This document shows, piece by piece, positions 27,960 to 36,596 of a DNA stretch of 64,000 nucleotides (its first letter is position 1; the number at the start of each line of letters is the position of its first letter). Location: the NCBI RefSeq assembly GCF_014648775.1, contig NZ_BMRT01000004.1:434001-498000 (forward strand). The letters are read 5' to 3'. Below the pieces are notes generated by a model. That model made no database searches and was not told the origin of the DNA. It worked only from the letters and a program-made list of their open reading frames with translations. This DNA comes from Streptomyces abikoensis (GTDB taxonomy: Bacteria; Actinomycetota; Actinomycetes; Streptomycetales; Streptomycetaceae). The position numbers were made by a program, and so were the translations under genes.

Positions 27960-28373
27960 TCAGGCGAGACCGGGAAAGAAAATCTTGATTTCCCGCTCCG
28001 CGGACTCCTGCGAGTCCGAGGCGTGGATGAGGTTCTCGCGCGTGATGGTGCCGAAGTCACCACGGATGGAGCCGGGAGCGGCCGAGATCGGGTCGGTCGG
28101 GCCGGCCAGCGCGCGGACGCCCTCGATGACGCGCTCGCCCTCGACGACCAGCGCCACGACCGGGCCGGAGGACATGAAGCCCATCAGCGGCTCGTAGAAG
28201 TCGCGGCCGACGTGCTCGGCGTAGTGCTGCTCCAGGGTGGCGCGGTCCAGGGTGCGCAGCTCCAGCGCGCCGATCGTCCAGCCGGCCTTGCGCTCGATAC
28301 GGCCGATGATCTCGCCGACCAGGCCGCGGCGGACCGCGTCGGGCTTGAGGAGGACGAGGGTGCGCTGGCTCAT
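27960..28373 (-). CDS. ndk: Nucleoside diphosphate kinase
   Basis: A 137-aa enzyme balancing NTP pools by gamma-phosphate transfer. The start MSQRTLVLLKPDAVRRGLVG is typical. The usual active-site motif NxxHGSD is here NLIHASDS, with the catalytic His kept and Gly replaced by Ala, a change also common in actinobacteria. It is monocistronic or at the end of the folC transcript. Confidence 0.97.
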   Translation of the reverse strand: MSQRTLVLLKPDAVRRGLVGEIIGRIERKAGWTIGALELRTLDRATLEQHYAEHVGRDFYEPLMGFMSSGPVVALVVEGERVIEGVRALAGPTDPISAAPGSIRGDFGTITRENLIHASDSQESAEREIKIFFPGLA

Positions 28374-28460
28374 ACTGCGGGCTCCTAGCGGGCAGGCGAT
28401 CGGATGCGTGGGGCGAAGGCTACAGGCCCGCCGGGGCCCGCCGGTACTCGGCCCGGACGG

Positions 28461-28496
28461 GCCGGGGCGGGCGCCGGAGCGGGCGCCGGGGCGGGC
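28461..28496. repeat. Three tandem 12-bp repeats
   Basis: GCCGGGGCGGGC, GCCGGAGCGGGC, GCCGGGGCGGGC in direct tandem between the ndk start and the DUF4233 stop. With flanking GGGCCC they can fold into G/C hairpins and may slow or end transcription from folC. Confidence 0.7.
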
Positions 28497-28514
28497 CCGG
28501 CCGTGCCCCGGGGC

Positions 28515-28886
28515 TCAGGCGGCCCCGGAAGCCTCCGCCTCCGCCTCCGCTTCCGCCGTCAGCCGGGCGAAGCGGGCCTTCGCCTCGTCGACCTTGCGGC
28601 CGTAGTGGACCGAGGCCCACCACAGGCCGGCGAAGACCACGCCCAGGATGAACATCATCGGGACGACCAGGCCGCTGGCGATCAGGCCGAGCTGGAGCGC
28701 CCAGCCCAGCTGGACGCCGCCGGGCCGGGTGAGCACGCCGCACAGCAGCACGCTCAGCACCATGGCGGTGCCGCTGACGGCCCAGACCGTGCCCGCGGAC
28801 AGGTCGGAGGTCTGCATGGCGACCAGGCCCGCGAAGCCGATGACGAAGAACTCGCCGATCAGGGTGCTGGCGCACAGCGTCCGCAT
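28515..28886 (-). CDS. DUF4233 small membrane protein
   Basis: A 123-aa protein with four TM helices (IGEFFVIGFAGLVAM, TVWAVSGTAMVLSVLLCGV, LGWALQLGLIASGLVV, MMFILGVVFAGLWWASV), then a charged helix rich in Ala and Glu. It starts one base after the folC stop and is almost always found after folC in actinobacteria. Function is not known. Confidence 0.88.
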   Translation of the reverse strand: MRTLCASTLIGEFFVIGFAGLVAMQTSDLSAGTVWAVSGTAMVLSVLLCGVLTRPGGVQLGWALQLGLIASGLVVPMMFILGVVFAGLWWASVHYGRKVDEAKARFARLTAEAEAEAEASGAA

Positions 28887-28887
28887 G

Positions 28888-30435
28888 TCAGCCCCTTCCC
28901 AGCAGCAGCCGGGCCTCGCCCACGGTGATCACCGAACCGGTCACCAGGACACCCGCGCCGGAGTACTCGCTCTCCTCCTCGGCGAGGGTGATCGCGGCCT
29001 CCAGGGCGTCGTCCAGACGCGGCTCGACCTGCACCCGGTCGGCGCCGAACACCTCGACGGCCACGCCGGCGAGCTCATCGACGTCCATCGCGCGCGGGGT
29101 GGAGTTCCGGGTGACGACGATCTCGGCGAAGATCGGCTCGAAGGCCTCCAGCAGACCCCGGACGTCCTTGTCGGCGCTGGTGCCGACGACGCCGATCAGC
29201 CGGCTGAAGCCGAACGCCTCGGTGATGCCGTCGGCGGTGACACGGGCGCCCGCCGGATTGTGCGCGGCGTCCAGCACCACCGTGGGGCTGCGGCGCACGA
29301 CCTCCAGCCGGCCCGGCGAGGTGACCGACGCGAAGGCGCGGCGGACCACGTCGATGTCGAGCGGACGGGCGTGCTGCGAGCCGATCCCGAAGAACGCCTC
29401 GACGGCGGCCAGGGCCACGGCGGCGTTGTGCGCCTGGTGGGCGCCGTACAGCGGGAGGAAGACCTCCTCGTACTCGCCGCCCAGGCCGCGCAGGGTCAGC
29501 AGCTGGCCGCCGACGGCGACCTCCCGGCCGACCACGCCGAACTCCATGCCCTCGCGGGCGACCGTGGCGTCCACCTCGACGGCGTGCTTGAGCAGCACCT
29601 GCGCCGCGTCCACCGGCTGCTGGGACAGCACGACGGTGGCGCCGGACTTGACGATCCCGGCCTTCTCCGTGGCGATGTCACCGGGCGTGGAGCCGAGCCG
29701 GTCGGTGTGGTCGAGGGCGATCGGGGTGACCACGGCGACGGTGCCGTCGACGACGTTCGTGGCGTCCCAGGTGCCGCCCATGCCGACCTCGACGACGGCC
29801 ACGTCGACGGGGGCGTCCGCGAAGGCGGCGAAGGCCATGCCCGTGACGACCTCGAAGAAGGACATCCGGAAGTCCTCGCGCTCGTCGACCATCTCGACGT
29901 ACGGCTTGATGTCCCGGTACGTCTCGATGAAGCGCTCGGCGGGGATGGGGGCGCCGTCCAGGCTGATCCGCTCGGTGACGGACTGCACGTGGGGGCTGGT
30001 GTAGCGGCCGGTGCGCAGGTCGAAGGCGCCGAGGAGGGCCTCGATCATGCGGGCGGTGCTGGTCTTGCCGTTGGTGCCGGTGATGTGGATCGCGGGGTAG
30101 GCGCGCTGCGGCTGCCCCAGGATGTCCATCAGGGCCTCCATGCGGACCAGCGACGGGTCCAGCTTGGTCTCGCCCCAGCGGCCCGCGAGCTCCGCCTCCA
30201 CCTCGCGCAGGGCCCGGTCCACCTCCGGGTCCTCCGGGCGCGCCGGCACGCCGTCGCCCTGCGGCGGCCCGCCCTGGGTGCGCAGGGTGCGGCTGCCCGC
30301 CTCGATCACGGCGAGGTCGGGGTCTCTGTCGGTCTCGGCATCGACGATCTCCTCGAACCGGTCGGCGGCACCGGGCGTACCGGTTTCGCCGGGTTCGAGA
30401 TCGCCGTTCTCGTCATTCAGGGGGCGCTCGCTCAC
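28888..30435 (-). CDS. folC: Folylpolyglutamate synthase / dihydrofolate synthase
   Basis: A 515-aa ATP-dependent ligase adding glutamate to (dihydro)folate. GTG 30435 is the start. Residues 1-~85 are a poorly conserved acidic extension. The Mur-ligase-like core then begins: P-loop HITGTNGKTSTARM, TSPHVQSVTERI, and ALDHTDRLGSTPGDIATEKAGI. C-terminal motif VVLDAAHNPAGA. The N-extension is long compared with the ~430-residue family, so a later start is possible. Confidence 0.94.
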   Translation of the reverse strand: MSERPLNDENGDLEPGETGTPGAADRFEEIVDAETDRDPDLAVIEAGSRTLRTQGGPPQGDGVPARPEDPEVDRALREVEAELAGRWGETKLDPSLVRMEALMDILGQPQRAYPAIHITGTNGKTSTARMIEALLGAFDLRTGRYTSPHVQSVTERISLDGAPIPAERFIETYRDIKPYVEMVDEREDFRMSFFEVVTGMAFAAFADAPVDVAVVEVGMGGTWDATNVVDGTVAVVTPIALDHTDRLGSTPGDIATEKAGIVKSGATVVLSQQPVDAAQVLLKHAVEVDATVAREGMEFGVVGREVAVGGQLLTLRGLGGEYEEVFLPLYGAHQAHNAAVALAAVEAFFGIGSQHARPLDIDVVRRAFASVTSPGRLEVVRRSPTVVLDAAHNPAGARVTADGITEAFGFSRLIGVVGTSADKDVRGLLEAFEPIFAEIVVTRNSTPRAMDVDELAGVAVEVFGADRVQVEPRLDDALEAAITLAEEESEYSGAGVLVTGSVITVGEARLLLGRG

Positions 30436-30577
30436 GCGGCCCAGTCTACGGACCGGGGGCGCCCGGAAGGCCGGGGCGTCTCGGGCGGCGCCCCCCGGCC
30501 ATGAGGAGCGGGCCCATCCGGTTTGTCATACGGTTCTTCCGGAAGATCCGTTAAGCGAGGTTCCGGCGGTGAGAGCC

Positions 30578-31744
30578 ATGGCGTCCTCGGAGGACCGGGA
30601 CCGGCTCCGGGCGGTCCTGGAGGCGCTGCCGTCCGGCGCCCTCCTGCAGAGCCCGGCCGACGAGATCCTGGCCGTCAACCGCAGATTCGTCGCCATGTTC
30701 GACCTCGACGGGAGGGCCGACCTCTCCCCCGGCGCCCCCATGCGCCCGGTCGTCCCGCTCGTCCGGGCGTTCTACACCACCGACGTCTCCCAGCCCCACT
30801 CCCCGGACGAGATCCTGGCCCGCCGCCACGTCCACCGCGTCGCGGAGATCCCGCTGACCGACGGACGGACCATCCGCCGCCGGGTCGAGCCGCTGCGCGA
30901 CAACAGCGCGTATCTCGGTGCCCTGTGGACGTTCACCGACATCAGCGACGCCAAACGGCGCGAGCACGACCTGAAGCGCGACAACGCCGCGCTCACCGAG
31001 CTGGCCCGCCAGCGCAACGCCTTCACCGCCGCCGCCTCCCACGAGCTGCGCACCCCGCTCACCTCCATCGGCAGCTTCGGCGAGCTCCTGGCCGACCCCG
31101 CCTTCGGCACCCTCACCACCGAACAGGCCTCGTTCCTCGACGCCATCCGGCGCAACGCCGCGCGGATGCAGCGGGTGATCTCCGACCTGCTGCTGACCAC
31201 CCGGATGCGGGCCGTCGGGCCGGAGCTGGAGTTCGCCCCCGTGGACGTGCCCGACATGCTCGCGGAGGCCCTGCTGGACCACATGGGAGAGCTGGCGGCC
31301 GCGGGCGTCTTCGCCGTGCTGGACTGCGAGAGCGGCCCCGCCCTGCGCGGCGACCGCCACCGGCTCCGGCACGTGATCGGCAATCTGCTGGAGAACGCCG
31401 CGAAGTTCACCCCGGCCGGCGGCCGGGTCGGCATCACGGCCGCGCCCCGGGGCGTCCACTGGGACATCGAGGTCGCCGACACAGGCATCGGCATCCCCGA
31501 GAAGTACCGCCACGAGATCTTCACCGGCTTCGTCCGCGCCCCCAACGCCCGCTCCGGCGGCTACCCCGGCACCGGCCTCGGCCTCGCCATCGGCCGCACG
31601 GTCGTCGAACGGCACGGCGGCACGATCACCGTCGGCGGCCGCGAGGGCGAGGGCGCGGTCTTCCGCATCCGGCTGCCGATCGCGGGCCCACCGGCGGGAC
31701 CGCCTGCGAGCCCGCCGCAGGACGCCACGGGGGCGGCGTCATGA
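30578..31744 (+). CDS. PAS-domain sensor histidine kinase
   Basis: A 388-aa cytoplasmic kinase with no TM helix. Residues ~8-125 form a PAS-like sensor (ALLQSPADEILAVNRRFVAM ... WTFTDISDAKRRE). The HisKA domain has SHELRTPL with phospho-acceptor H155. The ATPase domain shows N273 (NLLENAAKF), DTGIGIPE from 301 and GTGLGL at 331. ATG 30578 is taken; GTG 30569 in frame is a near alternative. Its stop overlaps the response regulator start by ATGA, so kinase and regulator are made together. The signal is unknown; the neighbours suggest control of surface glycan genes. Confidence 0.93.
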   Translation: MASSEDRDRLRAVLEALPSGALLQSPADEILAVNRRFVAMFDLDGRADLSPGAPMRPVVPLVRAFYTTDVSQPHSPDEILARRHVHRVAEIPLTDGRTIRRRVEPLRDNSAYLGALWTFTDISDAKRREHDLKRDNAALTELARQRNAFTAAASHELRTPLTSIGSFGELLADPAFGTLTTEQASFLDAIRRNAARMQRVISDLLLTTRMRAVGPELEFAPVDVPDMLAEALLDHMGELAAAGVFAVLDCESGPALRGDRHRLRHVIGNLLENAAKFTPAGGRVGITAAPRGVHWDIEVADTGIGIPEKYRHEIFTGFVRAPNARSGGYPGTGLGLAIGRTVVERHGGTITVGGREGEGAVFRIRLPIAGPPAGPPASPPQDATGAAS

Positions 31745-32427
31745 CCGGCGTCCTCGTCGTCGAGGACGACCCCGACCTCGCCCTCGCCCTGCGCGTCCTG
31801 CTCACCCGCGGCGGCTACGAGGTCACGACCGCCGACGACGGCCGGGAGGCCCTGCGGCTGCTGTTCGCCGAACGCCCAGGGCTGATGATCCTCGACATCG
31901 GCCTCCCCGGCCTCGACGGCTGGGAGGTACTGGAACGCACCCGCGACATGAGCGACCTGCCCGTGCTCCTGCTCACCGCACGGGGCGCCGAGAGCGACCG
32001 CGTGCGCGGCCTGCGCGCCGGCGCGGACGACTACCTCCCCAAGCCCTTCGGCAACGACGAGCTCCTCGCCCGCGTCGAGGCACTGCTGCGCCGCAGCGCC
32101 CCCACCCGCTGGGCCGGCGACTCCTTCGGCGACGACGGGCTGCGGCTGGTCCCCGAGCGCCGCTCGGCGGTCTGGCAGGGCCGCGAGATCCGCCTCAGCG
32201 ACATCGAGTACCGCCTGCTCCAGGTCCTCGTCCGCAACCGCGGCCGGGTGATCACCACCGACCAGCTCCTCGACCGGGTCTGGGACGACCCGGAGGGCAC
32301 CGGCCGGGAGCGCGTGAAGTTCGCGGTGCTGCGGCTGCGGCGCAAGCTCCGCCAGGCGGCGGGCGACGAGGCGGCGGACCCCCTGGAGGCCGTGCGGGGA
32401 CTGGGCTACCGCTACCGGCCGGAGTAG
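31741..32427 (+). CDS. OmpR-family response regulator
   Basis: A 228-aa regulator. The receiver domain has the acidic pocket D9-D10, phospho-acceptor D52 (ILDIGLPGLDGW), T79 and K101 (LPKPFGNDELLARV). The winged-helix DNA-binding domain (about 130-228) shows LSDIEYRLLQVLVRNRGRVI and ends GLGYRYRPE. It is coupled by ATGA to the kinase. The inverted repeat 30 bases after its stop is a candidate target. Confidence 0.94.
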   Translation: MTGVLVVEDDPDLALALRVLLTRGGYEVTTADDGREALRLLFAERPGLMILDIGLPGLDGWEVLERTRDMSDLPVLLLTARGAESDRVRGLRAGADDYLPKPFGNDELLARVEALLRRSAPTRWAGDSFGDDGLRLVPERRSAVWQGREIRLSDIEYRLLQVLVRNRGRVITTDQLLDRVWDDPEGTGRERVKFAVLRLRRKLRQAAGDEAADPLEAVRGLGYRYRPE

Positions 32428-32457
32428 CCCCGGGAACGACTGGAGCAGCCCCCGGAA

Positions 32458-32488
32458 CGAACGGGACCAAAGTCCCGAAATCCGTTCG
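32458..32488. promoter_or_regulatory. Nested inverted repeat before the epimerase gene
   Basis: An outer CGAACG...CGTTCG with an inner CGGGAC-CAAA-GTCCCG, about 95 bases before the wecB start. It could be an operator for the adjacent OmpR-type regulator or a hairpin closing the two-component transcript. There is no T tract. Confidence 0.4.
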
Positions 32489-32582
32489 CTACCGTCCCGC
32501 AACCAAACCCCATCCGACCCGGCAACCAAGACCATCCACTCTCTGGAGCTGTCACCGCCCCCGACAGCCCCAGGAGCCCCGC

Positions 32583-33710
32583 ATGTCCCTGCCTCCCCGC
32601 AGCATCGCGATCGTTCTCGGTACACGTCCCGAGCTGGTCAAGCTCACCGACCTCGTGCGCCTCCTGGGACCCGCCGCTCACCTGGTCCACACCGGCCAGC
32701 ACTACGACGAGGAGCTGTCCGGCCGCTTCCTGACCGAGCTGGGACTGCCCGAGCCGACCTTCCTCACCGGTGTCGGCGGGCAGCCGCGCGCCGTGCAGAT
32801 CTCCGCCGCCCTCGCCCAGCTCGACGCGCTGTTCACCGCCGAGCCGCCGCTGGCCGTCGTCGTCCAGGGCGACACCAACGCCGCCCTCGCCGGCGCGCTG
32901 GCCGCCAACGCCCGCGACATCCCGCTGCTGCACGTCGAGGCCGGTCTGCGCAGCCACGACCGCAACATGCCCGAGGAGCACAACCGCGTCCTCATCGACA
33001 GCATCGCCGACGTGCTGTGCGCCGCCACCGAGGACAACCGCGCCAACCTCCTCGCCGAGGGCGTCGACGCCTCCCGGATCGCCCTCACCGGCAACACCGT
33101 CGTCGAGGCCGTCCGCAACCAGCTCCCCGGCGCGGCCGAGCGCGCGGCGCTGCTGGACCGCGACGGGCTGACCGCCGACGGCTACGTCCTGGCGACCGTC
33201 CACCGGCCCGAGAACACCGACTCCGCCGAGGCGCTGCGGGCGATCCTGACCGAGCTGGGCGCCCTCGTGGCCCCCGGCCGCCCGGTCGTCCTGCCGCTGC
33301 ACCCGCGCACCCGCGCCCGCGTCGAGGCCGCCGGCCTGACGGACCTGCTGGCCCCGCTGACGGTGACGGCACCGCTCGGCTACTCCGAGTTCCTGGCCCT
33401 CGCCCGGCACGCCGCCCTGCTGGTCTCCGACTCCGGCGGCATCCAGGAGGAGTGCACGGTCCTCGGCCGCCCGCTGGTCGTCGTCCGCCGCTCCACCGAG
33501 CGCCCGGAGGCCATGGCCGACTTCGCGGACCTGGTCGAGCCGGGCCGCGCCATCGGCGAGGCCGCCCGCCGCCGCCTCGCGGAGGGCCCGGAGGGCCTCA
33601 CCCGCCTGGCCGCCCTGCCGAGCCCGTTCGGTGACGGGCTGGCGTCGGACCGCATCGTCGCGCTCCTGGCCGCCGTGGCGGCCCCGGCGGAGCTGGCCGC
33701 CGCCGCGTAG
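32583..33710 (+). CDS. wecB: UDP-N-acetylglucosamine 2-epimerase (non-hydrolysing)
   Basis: A 375-aa GT-B-fold enzyme converting UDP-GlcNAc to UDP-ManNAc, a precursor for surface polysaccharides and wall teichoic linkage units. Motifs are IVLGTRPELVKL, HTGQHYDEELS, VVVQGDTNAALAGALAA, HVEAGLRSHDRNMPEEHNRV, VTVHRPEN-type ATVHRPENTDS and LLVSDSGGIQEECTVLGRPL. The start ATG lies at 32583 after the 155-base promoter region. It is the first gene of a three-gene glycan set. Its presence between folC and valS is unusual. Confidence 0.95.
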   Translation: MSLPPRSIAIVLGTRPELVKLTDLVRLLGPAAHLVHTGQHYDEELSGRFLTELGLPEPTFLTGVGGQPRAVQISAALAQLDALFTAEPPLAVVVQGDTNAALAGALAANARDIPLLHVEAGLRSHDRNMPEEHNRVLIDSIADVLCAATEDNRANLLAEGVDASRIALTGNTVVEAVRNQLPGAAERAALLDRDGLTADGYVLATVHRPENTDSAEALRAILTELGALVAPGRPVVLPLHPRTRARVEAAGLTDLLAPLTVTAPLGYSEFLALARHAALLVSDSGGIQEECTVLGRPLVVVRRSTERPEAMADFADLVEPGRAIGEAARRRLAEGPEGLTRLAALPSPFGDGLASDRIVALLAAVAAPAELAAAA

Positions 33711-33796
33711 CCCCGCGCGCGACCGCCCGGCAAGCCGCCGACCGCCCCCACCTCGACGCACCCGACGCCCTCGACGCCCGGAGCTGTACCCCCCGC

Positions 33797-35161
33797 ATGT
33801 TCTCCAGCCCCTTCCTCCTCCTCTTCCCCTTCTTCCTCCTCCTCTGCTTCCTGCTCTACTGGGCCGGCGCCCGCCACGCGTACACCCGCCGCCCCGCCGT
33901 CGAGAACGGCGACCCCGGCGCGTTCGACTGGCACTTCTTCGTCCCCTGCCGTGACGAGGAGGCCGTCGTCGGCACCACCGTCACGCGGCTGCGCGCCGAC
34001 CACCCGGGCGCACACGTCTGGGTCATCGACGACGACAGCGAGGACCGCACCGGCGCCATCGTCGCCGCCCTCGCCGACGAGGACCGCCGGGTCCACCTCG
34101 TCAGCCGGCGCCGCCCCAACGCCCGCCAGGGCAAGGGCGCCGCGCTCAACGCCGCGTACGACGAGCTGAACCAGTTCCTGTCCAAGGACACCGACCGCGA
34201 GCGCGTCGTCGTGTGCGTCATCGACGCCGACGGCCAGCTCGACCCGCACGCCCTCGCCCGCGTCAGCGGCCCCCAGGGCTTCGGCGACCCCGAGACCGGC
34301 GGCGTCCAGGTCAGCGTCCGGATGCGCAACACCGAGGACCCGCGCCCGCTGCCCGACCGCGGCCGGGCCGCCAACGCCTTCGCCCGGCTGCTGGTGCGCA
34401 TGCAGGACATGGAGTTCTCCGTCTCCAACGCCGGCATGCAGCTGCTGCGCGGCCGCACCGGCTCCGTCGGCCTGGGCGGCAACGGCCAGTTCACCCGCCT
34501 CGCCTCCCTGGACCGCATCGCCGCCGCCGAGCGCCGCCCCTGGCAGCGCGGCGCGCTGCTGGAGGACTACGAGCTGGGCCTCCACATGATCCTCAACGGT
34601 GACCGGATATCCCACATAGCCGACACCTGGGTCTCCCAGGAGGGCCTCCCCCACGGCCGCCGGTTCCTCACCCAGCGCACCCGCTGGGCCCAGGGCAACC
34701 TCCAGTGCGTCCGCTACGCGCCGCGCATCGTCTCCTCCCGCCACTACGGCGGCAAGGGCGTCCTGGAGACCCTGTACACCTTCCTCCAGCCCGTCGCCCA
34801 CCTGGTCACCCTCGCGCTGTGCGCGGTCATGTTCACCCTGCTGGGCATCACCGCCGCCGAGGACGGCGTGGGCGAGGCGTTCGGCGGCATGCTGGCCCTG
34901 TGGCCGCTGGTGATCGCCCTGGCCGTGGTCTCCGTGACCCCGTTCGTCCTGTGGGGCCCGGTGTACCGCCGGGACCGCGCCGACGACCGCTCGCTGCTGA
35001 CCGCCCTGCTGTGGGGCCTGGCGCTGTGGGTGTACGCCTACCATCTCTTCCCGGCGTCCGCCCGGGGCTTCGTCCGGATGCTGCGCGGCCGCAACGGCTG
35101 GGCCAAGACCCGCCGCAACGCCGAGAGCACCACCTCCGGGCCGGTGGCCATCGAGGCCTGA
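33797..35161 (+). CDS. Membrane glycosyltransferase, family 2 (processive type)
   Basis: A 454-aa enzyme with an N-terminal TM helix (3-23, SSPFLLLFPFFLLLCFLLYW), a GT-A catalytic domain and three C-terminal TM helices. Catalytic motifs are WVIDDDSEDRTG (first Asp motif), VIDADGQLDP (DxD), LLEDYELG (acidic base) and QRTRWAQGN (QxxRW of processive enzymes such as cellulose and hyaluronan synthases). Sugar and acceptor cannot be read from sequence, but the epimerase upstream makes a ManNAc-containing product plausible. It is 86 bases after wecB, likely the same transcript. Confidence 0.9.
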   Translation: MFSSPFLLLFPFFLLLCFLLYWAGARHAYTRRPAVENGDPGAFDWHFFVPCRDEEAVVGTTVTRLRADHPGAHVWVIDDDSEDRTGAIVAALADEDRRVHLVSRRRPNARQGKGAALNAAYDELNQFLSKDTDRERVVVCVIDADGQLDPHALARVSGPQGFGDPETGGVQVSVRMRNTEDPRPLPDRGRAANAFARLLVRMQDMEFSVSNAGMQLLRGRTGSVGLGGNGQFTRLASLDRIAAAERRPWQRGALLEDYELGLHMILNGDRISHIADTWVSQEGLPHGRRFLTQRTRWAQGNLQCVRYAPRIVSSRHYGGKGVLETLYTFLQPVAHLVTLALCAVMFTLLGITAAEDGVGEAFGGMLALWPLVIALAVVSVTPFVLWGPVYRRDRADDRSLLTALLWGLALWVYAYHLFPASARGFVRMLRGRNGWAKTRRNAESTTSGPVAIEA

Positions 35162-35299
35162 GCCGCGTCGCAAGTCCCAAGTGAAACCATGAGTTCGGTC
35201 ACAGAACCGACCGACGAGGCAACCTTCCGCTCCGTTCCGCCATCTGACCGCCGGTGATATTTATGCCCGGAACGGTTCCGGGTGGCGGAACGGAGCGTT

Positions 35300-36520
35300 G
35301 TGCGCACACCACAACTCAGCAACAGAACGCATTTGCTGCTGCTCACCGGGTGGGCAGTGCTCTGGTTCATCGTCGTGGAGCCCAGCGGCGGCTTCTCCTG
35401 GCACTACCTGCGCACCGGCGGTGAGCTGATCTACGACGGGGGCTCCTCCGGCGACGGCGGCCTCAACCTCTACGCACGCCACCCCGAGCTCCAGATGGGC
35501 CCCATCAGCTTCCTGGTGGCCGGCCTGTTCAACCCCTTCCCGGCCATGGTCGGCCAGGTGCTGGCCGAGGCGCTGATGTCCCTGCTGGGCCTGGTGATCC
35601 TGGTCCTGGCCGGCCGCAGCGCCGCCCGGCACCTCCTGGGCACCGGCACCAACCACCAGCGGCTGCGGCAGCGGGTCCTCATCGCGGGCCTGGCCTTCAT
35701 CCCCATGTGGATCGAGGTCTCGGTCCGCTTCGCGCACCTGGACGACGTCCTCGCCCTGTTCTTCACCGCGCTCGCCGTCCGCTATCTGACGCGCTGCGAC
35801 GCGGCGGCCACCGGCATCTGCATGGCCCTCGCCCTGGACTCCAAGCCCACGGCGGTGGCCTTCCTGCCGCTGCTGCTGGCGCTGCCCAAGGAGCGGTGGC
35901 TGCGGGCGGGGCTGTGGTGCGTGGGCCTGGTGGCCGTCGCCTGGCTGCCGTTCTTCCTCGTCGCCCCGGACTCCTTCGCCGCCGCGAAGTTCACCATCCC
36001 CAACAACCCGGCGTCCGCGCTGCGCTGGCTGGGCGGCAACACCCCGCAGACCCCCGACTGGGCCCGCCCCGCCCAGGCGGCGCTCGGCCTCGGCCTGGGC
36101 GCGATCGCGGTGTGGCGCGGCCGCTGGGCGGCCGTCGTCCTGCTGGGCGCCAACGCCCGGATCGTCCTCGACCCCAGCGTCTACACCTACTACACGGCGT
36201 CCGTGCTGCTCGGGACCCTGCTGTGGGACGTGTGCGGCCAGCGGCGGCTGGTGCCGTGGTGGAGCTGGATCGCGCTGCTCGTGCTCTACGGCAGCGTGTT
36301 CCTGGTGCCCGACGAGTCGCTCAAGGGACTGATCCGGCTGGGCTTCGTGGTGGTGTCCACGGCGTACGTGCTCTTCGCCCCGGTGCGGGACCGCCGGGAC
36401 CGGAACCAGCACAGATCCCTCGACCGGGTGGAGGAGGAACCCGTGGCGGGGCCGTGGGGGCCGATGTGGGACCCGGGCCGGACGAGGCCGTGGGAGGCGC
36501 GACCGGTGACGGAGCGCTGA
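35300..36520 (+). CDS. Polytopic membrane protein, possibly a GT-C type glycosyltransferase
   Basis: A 406-aa protein with about nine TM helices. GTG 35300 (VRTPQLSNRTHLLLL) has CGGAG 5-9 bases before it; GTG 35282 is an alternative. An early loop, PSGGFSWHYLRTGGELIYDG, and then the motif EVSVRFAHLDDVLALFF resemble DUF2029/GT-87-like mannosyltransferases, in which an acidic residue after the first TM helix is catalytic, but the match is not certain. The C-terminal ~45 residues are charged and cytoplasmic. It sits after a family-2 glycosyltransferase, so a role in the same glycan is likely. Confidence 0.75.
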   Translation: MRTPQLSNRTHLLLLTGWAVLWFIVVEPSGGFSWHYLRTGGELIYDGGSSGDGGLNLYARHPELQMGPISFLVAGLFNPFPAMVGQVLAEALMSLLGLVILVLAGRSAARHLLGTGTNHQRLRQRVLIAGLAFIPMWIEVSVRFAHLDDVLALFFTALAVRYLTRCDAAATGICMALALDSKPTAVAFLPLLLALPKERWLRAGLWCVGLVAVAWLPFFLVAPDSFAAAKFTIPNNPASALRWLGGNTPQTPDWARPAQAALGLGLGAIAVWRGRWAAVVLLGANARIVLDPSVYTYYTASVLLGTLLWDVCGQRRLVPWWSWIALLVLYGSVFLVPDESLKGLIRLGFVVVSTAYVLFAPVRDRRDRNQHRSLDRVEEEPVAGPWGPMWDPGRTRPWEARPVTER

Positions 36521-36536
36521 TCCCCGGAAAACGGCC

Positions 36537-36574
36537 GATGCCGGGTCACCCCCACTGGGGGGCGACCCGGCATC
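36537..36574. terminator. Bidirectional hairpin terminator
   Basis: GATGCCGGGTC / GACCCGGCATC (11 bp) enclosing a second ACCCCC/GGGGGG stem, between convergent stops at 36520 and 36597. Confidence 0.9.
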
Positions 36575-36596
36575 GTCGTATCGGCTACCGGTCGGC

